DNA of 64,000 nt from Clostridium sp. CS001 (GTDB lineage: Bacteria > Bacillota > Clostridia > Clostridiales > Clostridiaceae), in NCBI RefSeq assembly GCF_020443565.1, contig NZ_JAIZZN010000014.1, positions 1 to 64,000 of the forward strand, given 5' to 3'. Below are positions 7,089 through 16,078 of this stretch, piece after piece (position 1 is the first letter of the stretch; each line of letters opens with the position of its first letter). The notes beneath the pieces were generated by a model. That model saw only the letters and a list, made by a program, of their open reading frames with translations. It ran no database searches and was not told the origin of the DNA. A program made the translations under genes and the position numbers.

Positions 7089-8159
7089 CTATTTATATTC
7101 TTTTGCTTTTTCCTCACCACGTAATACTCTAAGTCCACCTTCAGCTAGTGCTAATAACTCATCTTCTCCTGGATAAACTACTACAGGGCATATGAATTCA
7201 ACTCTTTCTTTTATGTACTTAACCATAAGTTTTCCATAAGCTATGCCACCAGTTAAAATTATAGCATCTACCTTCCCTGATAAAACTGCTGCACATTTAC
7301 CAATTTCCTTAGCTACTTGATATCCCATAGCTTCAAAAATCAACTTAGATTTCTCGTCACCAGCTTCTACATTTTCACCTACAGCCTTGGCATCGTTAGT
7401 ATTAAGATAAGCAACAAATCCACCTTTTCCATTTATCTTTTTCTTTATGTCCTCTAATGTATATTCTCCACTAAAGCACATTTTAGCTAAATCGCCAACT
7501 GGTAATCCACCTGATCTTTCTGGTGAAAATGGACCCTCTCCATCTAGTGCATTGTTCACATCAACTACTCTTCCATTCATGTGTGCGCCTACTGAAACTC
7601 CACCACCCATGTGTGCAACTATCAAGTTAATTTCTTCATATTTTTTCCCTATTTCAACTGCATATCTTTTAGCTACTGCCTTTTGATTTAGAGCATGGAA
7701 AATACTCTTTCTTTCTATTTCTGGCATACCTGATATTCTAGCCACATCAATCATTTCATCCACAACAACTGGATCAACAATAAATGCTGGTATATCTAGT
7801 GATTTTCCAATTTCATTTGCTATTATTCCACCTAAATTTGAAGCATGCTGTCCTTGTACTCCAATTTTCAGATCAGAAAGCATAGCTTCATTTACAGCGT
7901 ATGTACCACCCTCGATAGATTTTAAAAGTCCTCCTCTACCTACTACTGCATCCAATGTATTTATATCAAAGTTCTTTTCTTTAAGTACATTTAATATAAC
8001 TTCTTTTCTGAAGCTAAACTGCTCAAATATGCTTTCAAAACTACTTATCTCCTCTGATGAATGTCTTAAGGTTTCTACTAAAACTTCTTTCTCATCTTCA
8101 TACACACCTATTTTAGTAGAAGTTGAACCTGGATTAATCATTAACAATTTATATGACAT
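7089..8159 (-). CDS. buk: Butyrate kinase (copy 1)
   Basis: A 356-residue acetokinase-family protein. It has the first phosphate motif '[14 protein letters not shown]' at the N-terminus, '[10 protein letters not shown]' in the middle and '[15 protein letters not shown]' typical of butyrate kinase rather than acetate kinase. It turns butyryl phosphate (or branched acyl phosphates) plus ADP into the acid and ATP. It follows ptb by 49 bp with AAGGGGG before the ATG and is the third gene of a buk-ptb-buk unit. It clearly resembles the second copy along its whole length. Confidence 0.93.
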   Translation of the reverse strand: MSYKLLMINPGSTSTKIGVYEDEKEVLVETLRHSSEEISSFESIFEQFSFRKEVILNVLKEKNFDINTLDAVVGRGGLLKSIEGGTYAVNEAMLSDLKIGVQGQHASNLGGIIANEIGKSLDIPAFIVDPVVVDEMIDVARISGMPEIERKSIFHALNQKAVAKRYAVEIGKKYEEINLIVAHMGGGVSVGAHMNGRVVDVNNALDGEGPFSPERSGGLPVGDLAKMCFSGEYTLEDIKKKINGKGGFVAYLNTNDAKAVGENVEAGDEKSKLIFEAMGYQVAKEIGKCAAVLSGKVDAIILTGGIAYGKLMVKYIKERVEFICPVVVYPGEDELLALAEGGLRVLRGEEKAKEYK

Positions 8160-8208
8160 ATTGTTCCCCCTTTATGCTGTAAGACACATATTTATTCAAT
8201 TAGCATTC

Positions 8209-9117
8209 TTATTTGTTATACTCTGCAACTAAAGCTGCAAGCGCTATAGAATTTAACTTCGTCTCTGGTGAATCTGCTCTAGATGTTACTATTACAGGTG
8301 CAGATGTCCCCACCAGTAATCCACCACTATTAGCCTGCGTAGTATAAGTTAAACATTTATACATAGCGTTAGCTGCTTCAATATTAGCCATTAAAAGAAT
8401 ATCTGCTTTACCTGCTACAGGACCATCTAGTTTTTTATGTTTTGCTGCTTCTTCTGATAATGCATTATCAAGGCCTAAAGGTCCATCAATGATACATCCC
8501 TTTATTTGACCTCTCTCATTCATTTTTGAAAGCATTGCAGCATCAAGTGTTGCTGGCATACTTTGGTTTACAACTTCTACTGCACAAACTACTGCAACTT
8601 TAGGAAGTTCAACGCCACAAGCTTTTGCTACTGCTACTGAATTATTTATTATATCTACCTTTTCTTTTAATTCTGGATACATATTAAAAGCAGCATCTGT
8701 TAAAAATATTAATCTATCATATCCTGGTATTTCAAATACCGCTACATGAGACATTTGTTTTCCAGTTCTAAGTCCTACTTCTTTGTTTAGTACAGCTCTT
8801 AAGAATGTAGCAGTGTCAACTAAACCCTTCATCATCATATCAGCTCTACCTGAAGATACAAGTTTAACTGCAGTTATAGATGCTTTGCTTGCATCCTTTT
8901 CGTCTATAATTTCAAACTCACCTATATTCATACCTATTTTACTTGCAATAGAAATTATTTCTTCTTTATCTCCTACGAGAATCGCATTTGCTACCCCATT
9001 TTTCTTAGCATCGCGTATTGCTTCAAGTACTGGTTCATCTTGAGCAACTGCTACTGCTACCGTTTTCATAGCCTGTGACTTTACAGTACTTAATACTTCC
9101 TCAAACGTTTTAATCAT
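8209..9117 (-). CDS. ptb: Phosphate butyryltransferase
   Basis: A 302-residue phosphotransbutyrylase. It matches the family from 'MIKTFEEVLSTVKSQ' through 'GLVDTATFLRAVLNKEVGLR' and 'ANSGGLLVGTSAPVIVTSRAD' near the end. It exchanges CoA for phosphate on butyryl-CoA or branched acyl-CoA and feeds butyrate kinase. The ATG at 9117 has GGGAGGTAAATCTT before it; an earlier in-frame codon at 9183 would overlap the upstream buk gene by 44 bases and is rejected. It lies between the two buk genes. Confidence 0.94.
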   Translation of the reverse strand: MIKTFEEVLSTVKSQAMKTVAVAVAQDEPVLEAIRDAKKNGVANAILVGDKEEIISIASKIGMNIGEFEIIDEKDASKASITAVKLVSSGRADMMMKGLVDTATFLRAVLNKEVGLRTGKQMSHVAVFEIPGYDRLIFLTDAAFNMYPELKEKVDIINNSVAVAKACGVELPKVAVVCAVEVVNQSMPATLDAAMLSKMNERGQIKGCIIDGPLGLDNALSEEAAKHKKLDGPVAGKADILLMANIEAANAMYKCLTYTTQANSGGLLVGTSAPVIVTSRADSPETKLNSIALAALVAEYNK

Positions 9118-9139
9118 AAGATTTACCTCCCCATATTCC

Positions 9140-10225
9140 TTACTTTGTTTCTTCTTCGTATATTTTGGCTTTTTCTTCTCCATTTACTATTCTAAGTGCT
9201 CCCTGTGCTAAAGCAAGCATTTCATCTTCCCCTGGCACCAATTCAACCGGAGCTATAAAGCTCACCATTTCACTTATCCATGTAGTCATTCTCTTATTGT
9301 ATGCAACCCCCCCAGTAAGGATTATAGCATCAATTTTCCCAGAAAGAACTGTTGCCATAGCACCTATTTCCTTAGCAATTTGATATGCCATAGCCTTGAA
9401 AATAAGTTCTGCCTTAGCATCCCCATCTTCTATCATCTTATCTACAATCCGTCCATCATTTGTATTTAGATAAGCTACAAGTCCACCTTCTCCTGTTAAC
9501 TTTTTCTTTAACTGAGGAAGAGTATATTCTCCACTAAAAGCAAGCTTCGCCAAATCTCCTACTGGAAGTCCTCCTGTTCGTTCTGGAGAAAAAGGACCTT
9601 CTTCATTGGCATTGTTTACATCTAAGATTCTTCCATTTTTAATTGGAGACACAGATATTCCACCACCAATATGTGCAACTACAAAAGAACTATTTTCAAA
9701 TTCCATATTTAACTTAGTACAAACTCTTCTTGTTACTGCTTTTATATTTAACGCATGAACTAAAGAGCGTCTTTGAATTTCTGGTAGTCCTGATATTCTT
9801 GCTACATCTAATATCTCATCTACCGCTACTGGATCTACTATTAACGCTGGTATATTAACTCTTTTTGCAATTTCATGTGCTATAACTCCACCTAAATTAG
9901 ATGCGTGTTGTGCTTGATATCCGATTTTTAAATCCTCTAACATTTTTGGTGTAATGCTATATGTACCACCTGGCATTGGCCTTAATAATCCACCTCTGCC
10001 CACTACTGCAATTAAATCTTCAAGAGCTATATTTTCTTCCTGCAGCCACTGTAATATTAAAGCAGTCCTCATATCCTTTTGGTCATAAATCTTGTCGAAT
10101 TTCTTAATCTCATCAGAGCTATGGGTCAAATTTGATGTAATTACACAATGTTCATCTTTGAATATTGATAATTTAGTTGATGTAGAACCGGGATTTATTG
10201 CTAAAATATATCCTTTTGTACTCAT
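9140..10225 (-). CDS. buk: Butyrate kinase (copy 2)
   Basis: A 361-residue butyrate kinase with '[13 protein letters not shown]', 'AHIGGGISVSPI' and '[15 protein letters not shown]'. It is the first gene of the buk-ptb-buk unit and starts after GGGGGAGATG. Having two complete kinases around one transferase suggests different acyl-phosphate preferences, for example butyrate against isobutyrate/isovalerate (inference). No catalytic motif appears lost in either copy. Confidence 0.93.
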   Translation of the reverse strand: MSTKGYILAINPGSTSTKLSIFKDEHCVITSNLTHSSDEIKKFDKIYDQKDMRTALILQWLQEENIALEDLIAVVGRGGLLRPMPGGTYSITPKMLEDLKIGYQAQHASNLGGVIAHEIAKRVNIPALIVDPVAVDEILDVARISGLPEIQRRSLVHALNIKAVTRRVCTKLNMEFENSSFVVAHIGGGISVSPIKNGRILDVNNANEEGPFSPERTGGLPVGDLAKLAFSGEYTLPQLKKKLTGEGGLVAYLNTNDGRIVDKMIEDGDAKAELIFKAMAYQIAKEIGAMATVLSGKIDAIILTGGVAYNKRMTTWISEMVSFIAPVELVPGEDEMLALAQGALRIVNGEEKAKIYEEETK

Positions 10226-10311
10226 TTAAACATCTCCCCCTATTGTCTCTCTATTAAATAACGACCATTTATTACTACTTGTACTTGATATGTGTTTTGT
10301 TCTTGCTTTCA

Positions 10312-10340
10312 TTTTAACAAATATAGTATATGAAATTCAA
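10312..10340 (-). promoter_or_regulatory. Promoter of the buk-ptb-buk unit
   Basis: TTGAAT (10335-10340) and TTAAAA (10312-10317) on the minus strand, 17 bases apart, 86 bases before the first buk start codon. Confidence 0.6.
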
Positions 10341-10356
10341 TACTTAAGAAAATATA

Positions 10357-11955
10357 TTATGAATGTTTCCATTCTTTCATTATAGCTTCTGCAACTTTTA
10401 ATCCATCTACGGCTGCAGATATTATCCCCCCTGCATATCCAGCTCCTTCTCCCGCTGGGTATAGTCCCTCTAAAGATATACTTTCTAAATTTTCTTTTCT
10501 ATCAATTCTTACTGGTGCTGATGTTCTTGTTTCAACACCTGTCATAATTGCATCCTTTCTTGCAAACCCACTAATTCTGTAGTCGAACTTAGGTAAAGCT
10601 TCTTTAATAGTATCTGCTACATATGTTGGTAAACACTCAGTAAGGTTAGCAAACTTATAGCCGGGTGTATAACTTGGTTTTATACTTCCTAGCTTATTAC
10701 TAGTATTTCCTTCAAGGAAATCCCCAACCAATTGTACTGGTGCATTGTAATTTGACCCTCCAAGTTTGTATGCTAGTGATTCATAATGTCTTTGAAATTC
10801 TATACCTGAGAGTGGATTATCAGAGGCGAAATCCTTAGGACCTACAGAAACCACTATGGCTGAGTTTGCATTATTTTTATCTCGCTTATATTCACTCATA
10901 CCATTTATTGCAAGGCAGCCTGGTTCCGAAGATGCTCCTACTACTTCTCCACCTGGGCACATGCAAAAACTATATGCCGCTCTGCCAGATTTTTCACTTG
11001 TATATGTAAGTTTGTAGTCTGCGCCTCTTAACCTTTCATGGTTTGCATATCTTCCATATTGATTTTCATTAATCATGTCTTGAGGATGTTCTATTCGTAC
11101 TCCCACTGCAAATGGCTTGCTAGACATAAATACACCTTTTTTATATAACATTTCATAGGTATCACGAGCGCTATGACCGGGTGCTAAGATTAAACTATCA
11201 CAAGGTATCTCTTCGCCATTAACTATTACACTTTTTATTTTCTTATCTTTAATATTTATATCTTCAAGTTTGCTACTGAATCTTACTTCTCCGCCTAGTT
11301 TAATAATAGTTTCTCTAATGTTCTTCACAACTTCCTTTAGTATATCTGTTCCTATGTGAGGCTTCCCTACATATAGTATCTCCTCAGGTGCACCAGCTTT
11401 AACAAATTCCTCTAATATGTAGTCACATCTAGTATCTTTTATTCTTGTTGTTAGTTTTCCATCTGAAAATGTTCCCGCTCCGCCTTCTCCAAATTGCACA
11501 TTAGATTCTGAATTTAAAACTGCTCTAGTCCAAAACTTTCTTATACTTTTTGTCCTAAGTTCTACCTTTTCTCCTCTTTCGATAATTAAAGGCATATATC
11601 CCTTTTGTGCCATAAGAAGACCAGCAAACATTCCTGCTGGTCCCATTCCTACTATTATAGGTCTATGATTCATATCTTTAGTTCCAAATTCAAATTTAGC
11701 GTCATACCTAACTTCTTCAATTTTAACATCTTTATCATTTGCTCTTGCCACAATCTTTGATTCATTATCTGCATCAATAAGAAGAGCATAATTAAATTTA
11801 ATATTATTTTTTTTCCTGGCATCTATGGATTCTTTAGCTATTCTAAATGTTTTTATTTCACTTTCTGAAATCCCCACTTTTCTTGCTGCTTTTGTTTTTA
11901 GTTCATCTATACTTTCTTCAATATCTTGGACTATGTTATTCAGTCTTATTGTCAT
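10357..11955 (-). CDS. FAD-dependent oxidoreductase (COG2509 type)
   Basis: A 532-residue flavoprotein. An N-terminal extension of about 95 residues precedes the dinucleotide-binding 'PIIVGMGPAGMFAG' motif. The middle has 'ESNVQFGEGGAGTFSDGKL' and the C-terminus 'GLYPAGEGAGYAGGI', which also contact FAD. The family is conserved in clostridia and its reaction is unknown. Its start overlaps the cdaR stop by 20 bp and it has GGAGGG 12 bases before the ATG, so it belongs to the cdaA operon. In many Firmicutes glmM follows cdaA-cdaR; here no glmM is present in the window. Confidence 0.8.
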   Translation of the reverse strand: MTIRLNNIVQDIEESIDELKTKAARKVGISESEIKTFRIAKESIDARKKNNIKFNYALLIDADNESKIVARANDKDVKIEEVRYDAKFEFGTKDMNHRPIIVGMGPAGMFAGLLMAQKGYMPLIIERGEKVELRTKSIRKFWTRAVLNSESNVQFGEGGAGTFSDGKLTTRIKDTRCDYILEEFVKAGAPEEILYVGKPHIGTDILKEVVKNIRETIIKLGGEVRFSSKLEDINIKDKKIKSVIVNGEEIPCDSLILAPGHSARDTYEMLYKKGVFMSSKPFAVGVRIEHPQDMINENQYGRYANHERLRGADYKLTYTSEKSGRAAYSFCMCPGGEVVGASSEPGCLAINGMSEYKRDKNNANSAIVVSVGPKDFASDNPLSGIEFQRHYESLAYKLGGSNYNAPVQLVGDFLEGNTSNKLGSIKPSYTPGYKFANLTECLPTYVADTIKEALPKFDYRISGFARKDAIMTGVETRTSAPVRIDRKENLESISLEGLYPAGEGAGYAGGIISAAVDGLKVAEAIMKEWKHS

Positions 11956-13192
11956 TGGTTGTAGTTCCCTCCGTTTGCTTTTTCGTAATAGTTACTAATA
12001 TGTTTTCTAGTTCTTGTGATATTAAACTTACCCCTTCCGGACTAGTGACTGACACCTTAATAGTGTGATCACCTTCTTCTAAATTCGCTAAATCTACTGT
12101 AGCACTAAATTTTTTCAAATCTAAATTATCAATTATTGCTTGAGTACCTGAGACTGATATAGCACTTTTGAGTTTTTCTAACTTAACGTTGTACTTTTCA
12201 CTTAAATTAATATATTTTATGTCCAAGCTTAAGTCCTTTATAATAATAGTACTTAAACTAATTTCAACCTTAACCACACCATTATAATTAGGATCTACAA
12301 AACTTAACCCGTCTGGGAGTATTACTTTTGCCTCTACAGTGGTATTTTTGCTAACTTCACTTAAATCAATAGTCTCTGTGCTTAAATTGCTTGCTAAATT
12401 AAGAGCTTGTGCACTTCCTGTTACATCAATTCTTTCTGGTATAACCTTTATACTTGTCATTATAAATTTAGGATTTAAGTTTTCCTTAGTTTTTACGCTA
12501 ACTCCTAAAGATTTAGTCTTTTTTATAGGGATTTTAATATCTATATGCGATGGAACCATAGTAACATCCTTTACTTCTTTTCCCTCTGCATCTACTGGTT
12601 TAAGCCTATAGTTTTTTGTAACTTCTGATTCAAGGCCTCTTATATCTTCTTCTACTAATATCTGTTTTACTGCATTTATAAGTTTTGCCCCACCTATCAC
12701 TGTAGCACTTGTCTGCGATAGGATTGCTGGCGAAGCATAGAATCCCTCTTTAGGTTTTCCAGTTACGCTTACTTTTATAGGCAACTTAACTTCCATGCGT
12801 TCATCTAAGTTTACTTTTATAAAAAGATTATCACTATTTACAACATTTATATTGTCAGGGCTTCTTCTTATTTCAATTGGTATCTTTTGTTCTCCACTTT
12901 TAAGAGCATATGCACTTAAATCCGCAACTATTGTAAAATCTTCAGCTGTCTTTGCCATAAGTATGCTGGTACTTGCTCCTTTAATATTTATATCTATAGT
13001 AAACTCCTGTCCTGGGACTAAAATTAGATTTGAACTTGTTAACACATCTGTATTCATAAGCTGTACAGGAATGTGTTTAAGCCAATAAGCATTAACTGGA
13101 TTCTCAGTACTTGTTATAAAAAGCCATAGTACAAAGGCAGCTATCACACAGCAAATCTTAATTATAAATTGTTGTTTTCCGGCTTTATCCAT
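11936..13192 (-). CDS. cdaR: CdaA regulator CdaR (YbbR-domain protein)
   Basis: A 418-residue protein with one N-terminal membrane helix (about residues 9-27) and a long extracytoplasmic part made of several YbbR repeats. Repeats are visible as recurring 'V.V.G...' beta units such as 'SVTGKPKEGFYASPAI' and 'IDVTGSAQALNLASNL'. CdaR binds and modulates the diadenylate cyclase CdaA at the membrane. The ATG lies inside the 3' end of cdaA (31-bp overlap) with AAGGAGAG upstream, so the two are translationally linked. Confidence 0.9.
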   Translation of the reverse strand: MDKAGKQQFIIKICCVIAAFVLWLFITSTENPVNAYWLKHIPVQLMNTDVLTSSNLILVPGQEFTIDINIKGASTSILMAKTAEDFTIVADLSAYALKSGEQKIPIEIRRSPDNINVVNSDNLFIKVNLDERMEVKLPIKVSVTGKPKEGFYASPAILSQTSATVIGGAKLINAVKQILVEEDIRGLESEVTKNYRLKPVDAEGKEVKDVTMVPSHIDIKIPIKKTKSLGVSVKTKENLNPKFIMTSIKVIPERIDVTGSAQALNLASNLSTETIDLSEVSKNTTVEAKVILPDGLSFVDPNYNGVVKVEISLSTIIIKDLSLDIKYINLSEKYNVKLEKLKSAISVSGTQAIIDNLDLKKFSATVDLANLEEGDHTIKVSVTSPEGVSLISQELENILVTITKKQTEGTTTNDNKTE

Positions 13193-14010
13193 GACTTTAT
13201 TCTCTCCTTAACAGTTATTTTTTTGCTTTGTCTGTTCCTTATTATTTGGACTAGAACTTTCTTAAGCTTATCTCTATCATAATTCCTTACTAGTCTACCA
13301 TTAACTGCAAGAGATATAGTTCCTGTTTCTTCTGACACAATTATTGTTAGTGCATCCGAGCTTTCCGTTATGCCTATTGCCGCCCTATGCCTTGTTCCTA
13401 GCTTCTTGCTTATTCTATCACTATCTGTTAAAGGCAGAAAACACCCCGCTGCAATTATCCTATTATTTCTTATTACTGTGGCACCATCATGAAGTGGTGT
13501 GTTAACTACAAATATGTTTTCTAATAAGGCAGCTGATATTACAGCATCCAAAGTAGTTCCCGTTTTAATTATTTCTGCAATGCCTGTTTTTTGTTCTATT
13601 ACTATTAATGCCCCCGTTTTACTTTTTGATAGATTCTCAACCGCATTAACAATTTCGGTTATAATTTTTTCCATTACCTCTTCATTTTCAAATATGTGCT
13701 TATCTGTAAAAGCAGTGCTTCCGAGATGTTCTAAAGCTCTTCTTATTTCCGGCTGGAATATTATCACGATAGTTAAAACCCCAATTGTTATTGTCTTGTT
13801 TAAAATCCAATTTAACATTGTCAAATTAGAAAAATGGCTTATCGGAATAAGTATAAAAATAAGAACTATTCCTTTTAATAATTGCTCAGCCCTTGTTTCC
13901 TTAATTAACATGTAAAGTTTATAGAATATAAACGCTACCACTATTATATCCAAGATTGAAAATAAACTTATATTTCTAATTGTCCCCAGCATTAACTTAA
14001 GTACATCCAT
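13162..14010 (-). CDS. cdaA: Diadenylate cyclase CdaA
   Basis: A 282-residue membrane-bound c-di-AMP synthase. Three membrane helices (about 20-34, 45-60 and 65-85) precede the DAC domain. The catalytic DGA (175-177, in TPLHDGATVI) and RHR (207-209, in GTRHRAAIG) motifs are intact. It condenses two ATP to c-di-AMP on the cytoplasmic side. The ATG at 14010 was chosen over GTG at 14019 because GGGAG would abut the GTG. A c-di-AMP riboswitch sits about 1.3 kb away. Confidence 0.93.
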   Translation of the reverse strand: MDVLKLMLGTIRNISLFSILDIIVVAFIFYKLYMLIKETRAEQLLKGIVLIFILIPISHFSNLTMLNWILNKTITIGVLTIVIIFQPEIRRALEHLGSTAFTDKHIFENEEVMEKIITEIVNAVENLSKSKTGALIVIEQKTGIAEIIKTGTTLDAVISAALLENIFVVNTPLHDGATVIRNNRIIAAGCFLPLTDSDRISKKLGTRHRAAIGITESSDALTIIVSEETGTISLAVNGRLVRNYDRDKLKKVLVQIIRNRQSKKITVKERIKSWIKPENNNL

Positions 14011-14177
14011 AAATCTCACACTCCCTACTAAAACTTATATCTATAATTATACACCATGATTTAGCTTATTAGTATATAATATAAGTTAAATTTAAGTGCC
14101 CCCTATTAATTTAACTAGAATAATTTATATACTATGTTAATATAAGAATATAAGGCAAATAATAAGGAGTGAGTTTT

Positions 14178-15197
14178 TTGAGTGAAGAAAAAGTTGTAGA
14201 TACTAATGGCAAAAGGAATCTATTTAAAATTATACTTTTTATATCTATTATTATGACCTCTATAGGCATTTTTTTAGCTAGCTACTACTCATCCATAAAC
14301 AAGGTCTATGATTCCTACGAAACCAGCTTAGCAACTAACATTAACAGTATTAACGAAGTTAATACTAATGTATCCCAATTTAATAGTAATCAAACAATAG
14401 ATGTTGATTATGCTAAAGAGCAATTACCTAATATAATTAAAGATTTATCTAACTTACGTGATTCTTTAACAATTATAGAGCCTAGTGCAAAATATAAAAA
14501 AGATTATGAAAATCTTAAGTTAGGTTTAGGTAAGAATCTATTAATATATAGACAATCATTAGCTATTTTAAATAACCCTTCTGGTAATGATGTAGAAACA
14601 TCCATGGCTAACCTTAAGACTTATAGAAATGATTGTATGGATCTCTATTCTTTAGTAGATATTGAAAGCCTTAAAATAGAATTGCCAAAGACAAGTTTAA
14701 CTTTTATTGAAAACGTGCTTAATTATAGTTCTAGTGCCGTAATGATAAGAAAAGAAACAAATATTAAGATGCAACAAAATCAAGAGTTTATTAATAAAAT
14801 TGATGACTTATCTAGAAACTTTTTAGATGCTAAAACTAATTATTACCCTTCTGTGATAAAGGCGCGAAAAAAGGAAATATCCTACGATGAACTGTTATCT
14901 ATAGTGGATAATAATTTTATAAAGTTAAGTTCTATCCAAACCAACTTTAAAACTCTATCTATACCACCTTTAGCTATTCCTACTTATGAAGCCTTCAAAA
15001 TGTTATTAGGTATGCACGAAGATTATTTGAGAGATTTTAGACTTGCATTATCAAGTGAGAAAGTTCAATCCTTAAGTGTAGTGGTAGATTCCTCTGTAGT
15101 CGATGCTTTATATACTTATTCTAATTCACGCTTTATAGACGTAGAAAATAGCTACAATAGTTTTATAAAAGCCTTTACCGAATTAAAAAATAGATAG
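14178..15197 (+). CDS. Membrane-anchored protein of unknown function
   Basis: A 339-residue protein I do not recognise. One N-terminal membrane helix (about residues 15-37) is followed by a long, mostly helical extracytoplasmic region rich in Asn, Ser and Lys. The pattern suggests a coiled or helical-bundle sensor or adhesin-like domain without enzymatic motifs. A TTG start at 14178 is preferred because AAGGAG lies 8 bases before it; the GTG at 14169 overlaps that site. It is divergent from cdaA and is followed by an AT-only inverted repeat. Confidence 0.65.
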   Translation: MSEEKVVDTNGKRNLFKIILFISIIMTSIGIFLASYYSSINKVYDSYETSLATNINSINEVNTNVSQFNSNQTIDVDYAKEQLPNIIKDLSNLRDSLTIIEPSAKYKKDYENLKLGLGKNLLIYRQSLAILNNPSGNDVETSMANLKTYRNDCMDLYSLVDIESLKIELPKTSLTFIENVLNYSSSAVMIRKETNIKMQQNQEFINKIDDLSRNFLDAKTNYYPSVIKARKKEISYDELLSIVDNNFIKLSSIQTNFKTLSIPPLAIPTYEAFKMLLGMHEDYLRDFRLALSSEKVQSLSVVVDSSVVDALYTYSNSRFIDVENSYNSFIKAFTELKNR

Positions 15198-15207
15198 TAA
15201 ATAAATA

Positions 15208-15249
15208 TAAATTATTATATATATTTATATATATTTATATAATAATTAA
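15208..15249 (+). terminator. AT-only inverted repeat, possible terminator
   Basis: AATTATTATATA and TATATAATAATT flank a T-rich centre just after the stop codon of the unknown membrane protein. The stem has no G or C, so termination is uncertain; the sequence could also hold the promoter for the downstream riboswitch. Confidence 0.35.
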
Positions 15250-15290
15250 AGTTAGTGTATTATTTTCAAACTGTTGGTCACACTATTATT

Positions 15291-15392
15291 AGCCTAAGTT
15301 TAATAAAACACGGAGGAACCAAGCATTTGGGGTGAATCACTAAATTGTGTAGGTTAAACCTTTTCCGAACCCGTCAGCTAACTCCGTAGGCA
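15291..15392 (+). ncRNA. c-di-AMP riboswitch (ydaO/yuaA type)
   Basis: The aptamer signatures are all present in order: CGGAGGAACC (15311-15320), TTGGGGTGAATC (15327-15338) and CCGAACCCGTCAGCTAACTC (15365-15384), then CGTAGGC. The outer stem pairs GCCTA (15292-15296) with TAGGC (15387-15391). Family members bind c-di-AMP and usually turn off cell-wall and osmolyte genes. The ribosome site GGAG begins at 15396, only five bases after the outer stem, so there is no room for a terminator between aptamer and gene. Confidence 0.88.
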
Positions 15393-15406
15393 AAAGGAGA
15401 GATAAT

Positions 15407-15961
15407 ATGAAAAAATCATCTTTTTTAGCTTATATGCTAACTCTTTTTTTAGTGTTTCCTAACCTAACAGTAAATGGAGAAAACCTGTATCCAAATTCAT
15501 CTGAGACTAAAGACTTATACAAAAATCAACTTGAGGCAGTAGCGGTATTTAATCAGTCGAATGGTTCACTTTATGTTACAGATGAGGATGTTTATTTAAT
15601 GGCTCAAGTTGTATACGCGGAGAGCTGTGGTGAGCCATATACTGGTAAGCTTGCAGTGGCATCTGTTATACTAAACAGAGCTTGCGAAGGCAGTTTTCCT
15701 AAATCCATTTCTGGTGTTATTAATCAGAAAAATGCATTTTCTTGTGTTAGAAAAGGGAAGGTAATTCACAATGGTAAACAAGACTTCATCCCAGATTCGG
15801 ATAGTTACGGCGCTGTATTAGAAGCATTAAAAGGTAATGATCCCACAAACAAAGCTGTTTTCTTTTACAACCCCGAAATAGCAACCTCTCAATGGATGAA
15901 GGATATAAAAAAGGCTAATATAAAAACTATAGGAAACCATGTTTTCTTTGTAGTAAATTAA
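15407..15961 (+). CDS. Cell-wall hydrolase (SleB-like, Hydrolase_2 domain)
   Basis: A 184-residue secreted enzyme. A signal peptide (about residues 1-24) is followed by a short linker and a SleB-type domain with 'DEDVYLMAQVVYAES', 'GKLAVASVILNR' and 'FPKSISGVINQKNAFSCV'. The Glu in YAES is the expected catalytic residue. The family cleaves the glycan strand of peptidoglycan. It starts at ATG 15407, 7 bases after GGAG. Control by the c-di-AMP riboswitch directly upstream is expected, as in other clostridial and bacillary cell-wall hydrolases. Confidence 0.88.
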   Translation: MKKSSFLAYMLTLFLVFPNLTVNGENLYPNSSETKDLYKNQLEAVAVFNQSNGSLYVTDEDVYLMAQVVYAESCGEPYTGKLAVASVILNRACEGSFPKSISGVINQKNAFSCVRKGKVIHNGKQDFIPDSDSYGAVLEALKGNDPTNKAVFFYNPEIATSQWMKDIKKANIKTIGNHVFFVVN

Positions 15962-15964
15962 AAA

Positions 15965-15985
15965 ACTGTAGTTATATACTACAGT
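15965..15985 (+). repeat. Small hairpin after the hydrolase gene
   Basis: ACTGTAGT and ACTACAGT form an 8-bp hairpin immediately after the stop codon and before the main terminator; no T run follows. Confidence 0.5.
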
Positions 15986-15987
15986 CC

Positions 15988-16020
15988 AGGCAACTAACTT
16001 AAATTAGTTGCCTAATTTTA
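15988..16020 (+). terminator. Intrinsic terminator of the hydrolase gene
   Basis: AGGCAACTAA (15988-15997) and TTAGTTGCCT (16004-16013) form a perfect 10-bp stem with a 6-base loop, followed by AATTTTATTTATT. Confidence 0.88.
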
Positions 16021-16078
16021 TTTATTACACTTATTTAATAAACAAGTAACAAATTATTATACTTCTTTATTTTGAATC

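Noticed and set aside
9118-9183. 22-codon extension of ptb
   Set aside because: It overlaps the upstream buk gene, is very Lys-rich and has no ribosome site, whereas ATG 9117 has GGGAGG.
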